A stretch of 15,291 nucleotides of DNA from DASUBN01 sp964584665 (GTDB taxonomy: Bacteria > Pseudomonadota > Gammaproteobacteria > Natronospirales > REEB76). Below, in pieces: positions 6,956 to 12,400 of this stretch. The position numbers were made by a program, and so were the translations under genes. The stretch lies in assembly GCA_964584665.1 (NCBI GenBank), contig CAZPAO010000046.1, positions 1-15,291 on the forward strand, read 5' to 3'. The notes below the pieces were generated by a model, which was given only the letters and a program-made list of their open reading frames with translations, was not told the DNA's origin and ran no database searches. The number at the start of each line of letters is the position of its first letter. The first letter of the stretch is position 1.

Positions 6956-6984
6956 TGCAAACCCCCCCCCTGAAAGGCTATCTT
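6955..6984 (+). promoter_or_regulatory. Candidate sigma-70 promoter for the TpsB-TpsA genes with a C9 tract in the spacer
   Basis: TTGCAA (6955-6960, -35, 4 of 6 matches) and TATCTT (6979-6984, -10, 4 of 6 matches) are 18 bases apart. Transcription would start near 6990. The spacer contains nine consecutive C (6962-6970). Slippage in such a tract would change the spacer length; loss of one C would give the optimal 17. Poly-C promoter tracts are a known phase-variation device in surface-protein genes such as the Bordetella fimbrial genes; its use here is inferred. Confidence 0.5.
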
Positions 6985-6986
6985 GT

Positions 6987-7041
6987 CGGTCGGGCAGGGG
7001 ACGTGACAGGCCCTGTTTTTCGGGGTTTTGCTGTCCGACCG
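6987..7041 (+). promoter_or_regulatory. Structured leader: 11-base inverted repeat enclosing a smaller hairpin
   Basis: CGGTCGGGCAG (6987-6997) can pair with CTGTCCGACCG (7031-7041), with one G-T wobble. Inside it, CCCTG (7011-7015) can pair with CGGGG (7021-7025) around a TTTTT loop; ACAGG-C-CCTGT (7006-7016) is an alternative. If transcription starts near 6991, only the inner seven pairs would be in RNA, so part of the repeat may instead act as a DNA site. It lies just upstream of the ribosome site of the leader ORF. Confidence 0.4.
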
Positions 7042-7065
7042 CCGCGGTGTGAGAGGGGAAACAAC

Positions 7066-7089
7066 ATGCAAAAAATTAAGGGCTTATGA
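7066..7089 (+). CDS. Seven-codon leader ORF (MQKIKGL) overlapping the TpsB start
   Basis: An ATG at 7066 with the best ribosome site of the region (GAGAGGGG, seven bases upstream) opens a seven-codon frame, MQKIKGL. It ends at TGA 7087-7089, overlapping the TpsB ATG at 7086 as ATGA. The arrangement suggests translational coupling or a small regulatory leader. It is too short for codon statistics, so it may be only a fortuitous frame with the ribosome site acting at a distance on TpsB. Confidence 0.35.
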   Translation: MQKIKGL

Positions 7090-9215
7090 TGCAGGCCAGG
7101 TTGTCAGCGCGCACTCGTTTCATCCGGACCGGGGTCTTGAGCTTCGGTCTGACCTTGTCACTGGCGGCCGTCGCTGCTCCGCCGTTGCCGCCGCCGTTAC
7201 CGCCGCTGCCCGCGGGTGCGCAACCCGGTGGCGCACAGCCGGTGATGCCGCCCCCGACCATCCCGATCCCCGAGACCAACCTCGATCTTTCCGTGCCGCC
7301 TGTGTATGAGCGACCGCTGGGCGCCGACGAAGGCGAGCGTGTGTTCGTCAAGCGTTTCGTCATCACCGGCGTCGTGGGCGACCGCAAGGCCGGCATCAAT
7401 CCTGAAGACATCCAGGCCGCGGTGGACGCGGTGTTCGCTTCGATCCAGAAGATCGTCGAGTCGCAGCGCCTCACCAAGCAGAACCTCGAGAAGCAAGGGC
7501 CCGAAGGCTTCACGCCCGAGGAGCAGGACAAGATCATCAAGTTCATGCAGAACGCGGTGAAGACCCAGTCGCCGGATGACCAGCAGAAGTCCTACCAGGC
7601 GTTCATCCAGCAGCTGATGCTCGAGCGCCTGCAGCGTCTGCAGGGCCTCACCATCGGCCAGTTGCAGAAGGTGGCCGATGCGGTCACGCAGTACTACCAC
7701 GACAAGGGTTACTTCCTCGCGCGCGCGGTGATCCCGGCGCAGGAGATCAAGGACGGCGTCGTCAACGTGCGCGTGCTCGAAGGCCGTCTCGAGAAGGTGC
7801 AGACCTCCGGCAACAAGATGTACTCGGATGAAGTCCTCGCGCGTCCGTTCAAGCCGCTGCTCGGCGAACTCGTCACCATCGGCCGCACCGAGAACGCGTT
7901 GCTCACGCTCACGAAGTACCCGGGCCTCTCCGCCGCCGGCGTGTTCCGTCCGGGCGACGACGTCGGCACCACCGACATCGTCGTCAACGTCCAGAACGAG
8001 AAACGTTTCGACGGCAGCGTGCGCGCGGACAACGACGGCACCGAGTTCACCGGACGCAAGCGTCTCATCGGCACGCTCGACGTCAACGACCCGACCGGCG
8101 ATGCGGACCTGTTGTCCGTCACCGCGCTGAAGACGTTCGGCACGAGCACTACGTCTAGCAACACCGTCGGCGGCAAGACGATCACCACGACTACGCCGGC
8201 GGGTGACTCGACCTACGGTGACGTCCGCTATCAGCGTCCGGTGTACGACGCGTACAACGACTGGGCATTGGATCTCAGCCGCAACTCGTTCAGCGTGGGT
8301 ACCGCGGGCGGCGTCGGCGGCATATCCAAGATCGCCGCACTCTCCGAAGAACACGACTTCTTCCGTTCCCGCACCAGTAACCTCATCGGCACGCTAGACC
8401 TCAGCCGCAAGCGCGCAGACACGACTACCGCCATCAAGGGTTTGGGCGTCGGTGGCGTCCTCAATCGCGACGATCTCGCTGTGTTCGGCGCGCAACTGAA
8501 CTTCGACAACATCAGCACCGAGAGCAACACCATCTCCACCATCACCGGGCGCTTCGAGCACGGCTTCGGAGGGTTGCTCGGCGTCCCCACCAAGGCGGAC
8601 GTGCTGGCCGACTTCGGTCCGCAGAACAAGAACAAGACCGGCGTGCCGCCGAGCCGCACCGGTGCGGACGGCAACCCGAACACGCCTGAGTTCAACAAGC
8701 TCACCCTCAACTACCAGTGGTACAAGAACCTGCCCAACACCCAGGGCCTCTTGTTCCGTTTCGGCGGCCAGTATTCCCCCGACCTGCTCTCATCCCTCGA
8801 GCAGTTCGTGATGGGCGGCCCGGACAGCGTGCGCGCGGCGCCGACGTCCCAGTTCCTGGTGGACAACGGCATCTTCAGTTCCATGGAATACAGCATCAGC
8901 GCGCCCGGTTTTGGTGATAAGCATGCCTTCGGCAGCTACACCTGGGGCCAGGTGCTGCGGTTCCGGGTGTTCGTGGATGCGGCCCGCGGCTATGACAACG
9001 ACCCGACCGATACCGCCAACCGCAAGTACCTCGCGGGCAGCGGCATCGGGTTGGTGTTCACCATCCCGGGCAGCTTCACCGCGAACCTGCAATGGGCGCG
9101 GTTGAACGGCGGTGCGCGGGGCAACACCAACGGCAACGGCAAGCCCGCTGTGGCGGATCCCAATGCGATTAACGATTCAAGCGAGACGTGGTTCGACGTG
9201 ACATACAGCTTCTGA
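7086..9215 (+). CDS. TpsB outer-membrane transporter of a two-partner secretion system (ShlB/FhaC/HecB family)
   Basis: This Omp85-superfamily beta-barrel exports the TpsA partner encoded next to it across the outer membrane. The 709 residues comprise a signal peptide (1-31, cleavage near AVAA), a Pro-rich linker (32-77), POTRA domains (about 86-305) and a barrel ending in the typical C-terminal Phe (VTYSF). POTRA1 opens with VFVKRFVITGV and resumes with LTIGQLQKVADAV, GYFLARAVIPAQEIKDG and VNVRVLEGRL; POTRA2 follows with TENALLTLTKYPGL. Between the two halves of POTRA1 a charged, helical insertion (about 117-187) makes the protein longer than the usual 550-600 residues. The loop-6 motif, normally VRGY/F, reads VRAA (582-585), keeping the key Arg. 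A second ATG at 7089 has better spacing from AAGGG, so the true start may be one codon later. The tpsB-tpsA order supports the pairing. Confidence 0.92.
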   Translation: MMQARLSARTRFIRTGVLSFGLTLSLAAVAAPPLPPPLPPLPAGAQPGGAQPVMPPPTIPIPETNLDLSVPPVYERPLGADEGERVFVKRFVITGVVGDRKAGINPEDIQAAVDAVFASIQKIVESQRLTKQNLEKQGPEGFTPEEQDKIIKFMQNAVKTQSPDDQQKSYQAFIQQLMLERLQRLQGLTIGQLQKVADAVTQYYHDKGYFLARAVIPAQEIKDGVVNVRVLEGRLEKVQTSGNKMYSDEVLARPFKPLLGELVTIGRTENALLTLTKYPGLSAAGVFRPGDDVGTTDIVVNVQNEKRFDGSVRADNDGTEFTGRKRLIGTLDVNDPTGDADLLSVTALKTFGTSTTSSNTVGGKTITTTTPAGDSTYGDVRYQRPVYDAYNDWALDLSRNSFSVGTAGGVGGISKIAALSEEHDFFRSRTSNLIGTLDLSRKRADTTTAIKGLGVGGVLNRDDLAVFGAQLNFDNISTESNTISTITGRFEHGFGGLLGVPTKADVLADFGPQNKNKTGVPPSRTGADGNPNTPEFNKLTLNYQWYKNLPNTQGLLFRFGGQYSPDLLSSLEQFVMGGPDSVRAAPTSQFLVDNGIFSSMEYSISAPGFGDKHAFGSYTWGQVLRFRVFVDAARGYDNDPTDTANRKYLAGSGIGLVFTIPGSFTANLQWARLNGGARGNTNGNGKPAVADPNAINDSSETWFDVTYSF
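7434..7646 (+). other. Helical insertion within POTRA1 of TpsB
   Basis: Codons 117-187 of TpsB encode a segment rich in Gln, Lys, Glu and Leu (for example QQLMLERLQRLQG) with no beta-strand pattern. It separates the first strand and helix of POTRA1 from the conserved LTIGQLQ portion. In ordinary ShlB/FhaC relatives these parts are almost adjacent. The insertion probably forms a periplasmic helical hairpin or coiled coil; its role is unknown. Confidence 0.6.
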
Positions 9216-9218
9216 TCC

Positions 9219-9330
9219 CGGACCCCGGGTCCGCGCGGGACGCGGAGCCGGGTCGGGGAAGGTGATGGGCCCACGCCGGTTGAGCCGTTGGTCGGCGACT
9301 GGCGGCCGGGTTAGGCAGTACCCGGCTGCT
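9219..9330 (+). promoter_or_regulatory. Two strong hairpins between the TpsB and TpsA genes
   Basis: CGGACC (9219-9224) pairs with GGTCCG (9228-9233) four bases after the TpsB stop. A larger hairpin pairs GCCGGGT (9305-9311) with ACCCGGC (9320-9326), extendable to about 11 pairs with wobbles across 9301-9330, and is followed by AGAATTTATTTA. Without a proper T-run these may be partial terminators or mRNA-processing sites that set different expression of transporter and exoprotein. No gene is seen in 9216-9413. Confidence 0.4.
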
Positions 9331-9370
9331 AGAATTTATTTACATAAGCCGACATGACGTGGAACAGGGT

Positions 9371-9413
9371 TTGGACAAACGTACCTATATATAGATACGA
9401 AGGCAGGCAGACG
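9371..9413 (+). promoter_or_regulatory. AT-rich palindrome and ribosome site before TpsA
   Basis: CTATATATAG (9385-9394) is a perfect ten-base palindrome in otherwise GC-rich DNA. It lies 19 bases before the TpsA start and 8 bases after a TTGGAC hexamer (9371-9376). TAGATA at 9392 is a possible -10, but the spacer would be only 15, so an internal promoter is doubtful. GAAGG (9399-9403) and AGG (9405-9407) are candidate ribosome sites for the ATG at 9414. Confidence 0.3.
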
Positions 9414-12400
9414 ATGAAGAGCTGGAATGGGTTGCCCACGAGACGGGCGGATGGAACGGGGTTCAAGGCCGGACTGCGTGTGGGGGCGGCCTTGCTGCTC
9501 TGCGCGGGCCTCGCCGCCACCGTGTTCCAGGCGCAAGCCAACCCGCAGGGCGGGCAGGTCGTGGCCGGCCAGGGCCGCATCAGCAATCCCAACCAGAACT
9601 ATACGGTCATCAACCAGAAGTCCAACAACCTCGTCGTCAACTGGAACAGCTTCAACATCGGCAAGGGTCAGACCGTCCAGTACATACAGCCGAACTCCAA
9701 TTCTGCCGCCCTCAACCGCATCTTCGACCAGAACGCCAGCCAGATCTACGGCAACCTGATCTCCAACGGCCAGGTCTACCTGCTCAATGCCAACGGCATC
9801 TTCTTCAGCAAGACCGCCTATGTGAACACGGGCGCGTTGTTCGCGACCTCGCTCAACATCTCCGATTCCGACTTCATGGCCGGCAAGCTCGACTTCGCCG
9901 CGGCCCCGGGCCAGGACGGCGGTCCCATCGTCAACCACGGCACCCTCATCGCCGCTGACGGCGGCTCCGTCAACCTCATCGGCGGCAGTGTCTATAACGA
10001 CGGCGTCATCCAGGCCAACTTAGGCCAGGTAGACCTCGTGGCCGGTCATGCCGTCACCGTCGACTTCGACGGCGATGGGCTCATGTCTTTCGAAGTCAGC
10101 GAACCCGTGCTGCACAAGATGCTGGACGCCGAGAGCGGCGCCGCGGTCGAGAACGCCGGCACCGTCCAGGCCGACGGCGGCTCGGTCATCATGACCGCCA
10201 ACGTCGCCCGCAACGTGTTCGCCCAGGCGGTGAACAACAGCGGCGTGATCGAAGCCACCGGTATCGTCACCCGCGAGGGCGGTGGCGTGTTCCTGGGCGG
10301 CGGCGTCTCCAGCGTCGACGGCGAGGGCGAGCCCTCGCTCCCGACCACCACCGACCACACCGGCAGCGTGAGCCTCACCGCCCAGGGCGGCACCGTACAG
10401 AACGGCGGCTCTATAGATGTCAGCGCGGCGCAGGGCGATGCCGGCTCCGTGCTCATGCAGTCCAATGCCACCACGTCTCTCATGGGCGGTGTCATCGATG
10501 CCTCAGCTGCTGCCGGCACCGGCGGCGACGTCCAGATCCTCGGCCACCGCGTGGGCCTGTTCGGCAACTCCAGTGTGGATGCCTCCGGCGCCTTCGGCGG
10601 CGGCACCATCCTGGTGGGCGGCGACTACCACGGCGGCAATGGGGTTCAGACCGCCTCCGACACGGTCGTGTTCCCGTCCACCGTGCTGGATGCGGATGCC
10701 ACTGAATTTGGCGATGGCGGCAAGGTCATCGTCTGGTCGGATGACTACACCGGCTTCTTCGGCAGCATCAGCGCCAACGGCGGCAGCGCGGGCGGCAACG
10801 GCGGCTTCGTCGAGACCTCCAGCGCGGACAACCTCCAGGCCTTCGGCAATGTGATGCTGACCGCCGGCGGCACCTGGCTGCTGGACCCGCACAACGTCAC
10901 CATCTGCGCCGCCTGCTCCATGACCGGAGCCTTCGCGGGTAACAACTACACGGCTGCGGCTGACGACTCGAACGTGCTTGTGACCACCCTCCAAGGCCTG
11001 TTAAACGTGAGCGGTGCGACCGTGATCGTCTTTACTGGGCCCTCGGCTGCTGGAGCCCAGGCCGGTGACATCATCATCTCCACCCCCATCACGGCCACCG
11101 AGACCGCGGCCGGCAACAGGTCCACCTTGGTGCTGGAAGCCTTTGGCAGCATCTGCATGGGCGGCGGCGCCACCACCTGCTCCGGCGGCGGCTTCACGCC
11201 GTCCTCCACCAATGGCATCAGCGTCACCACCGGCGCGCTCAACATCGATCTGTACGCCAACTATGGCGGTGCCACGGCTAACGCCGTCTATACGGCCGGC
11301 GCCTGCGCCACCTGCACCCTCACCATCACCTCGCCGATCGTCAGCACCGCGGCGGGCGCGACGACCAATAGCGGAACGGTCAGCCTGCAGAACCGCGGTG
11401 CTGGCAACAGCATCGTCCTCAGCGGCTCCGGCACCATCTCGGGCAACGGCACGGTTGCCGCCACCACCACCCCTGTCACCATCAATGCGGCGGGTGCGGG
11501 TAACTCTGGCTCCGTCTCCATCGGCAGCAGCATCAGCAGCAATGGTGGCGCCGTGAACATCTTCGGCACCACCGTCTCTGTCGGCGGTAGCATCGCCAGC
11601 GCCTCCGCCGCCGCCGCAACTGTGGGCGGTGCCATCAGCGTCACGGGCAGCTCCACCGTCTCCATCGGCGGTAGCATCACCAGCTCGAGCACCGGTACGA
11701 GTGGCACCATCGGCATCAGTGGGACCTCCGTCACCGGAGGCGGCAATCTCAGCAGCAACGGAGCCACTGCGGGTACGGGTACCGCGGCCGCCACGATCAC
11801 GGTCACCGCATCCGCCGGCGCTATCAGCCTCGGCACGATCAGTTCCGTCGGCGGCAACAGCACCGGCAACAACAATGCCGCCGCGGGCGGCGCCGTGAAC
11901 CTCACGGCCACTGGCGGCGGCATCACCGTGACATCGGTCACGAGCAATGGCGGCGTCAGCAGTGGCGCCACCGGTGGTAACGGTGGCGCGGGCGGCAGCA
12001 TCACGTTCAGCGATACCAACGGTTCAATCAGCGTCGGTGCCCTTGATTCCCACGGTGGCAATGGTGCCGGCTCGGCTGCCCATACAGGTGGTGCGGGCGG
12101 TCTGGTATCCCTCACCACCACCACCAGCGGCGATATCGGCGTCACCTCGTTCATCAATGCGGCCGCCGGCAACAGCACATCGACGGGCAACGGCACCAGC
12201 GACGCCACTGCGATCGTCACCCTCAACTCCGCCGGCAACGTGTCCGTTGCGGGCGGTATCACCACCACCGGAGGCAATACTGTCACCGGCGCTGGTGGCA
12301 ATCACACGGGTGGCGCGGGCGGCGCCGTCAACATCACCAATAATTCCGGTGCCCTCAGTCTTTCCAGCATCACCACCACCGGCGGACAGAGCTTGGGCAC

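Noticed and set aside
6944..6960. Sigma-54 promoter using TTGCA at 6955
   Set aside because: The required upstream GG element is absent (the position reads TATTAC).
7197..8354. 385-codon - strand frame
   Set aside because: It is antisense to TpsB and its composition is that of a shadow frame.
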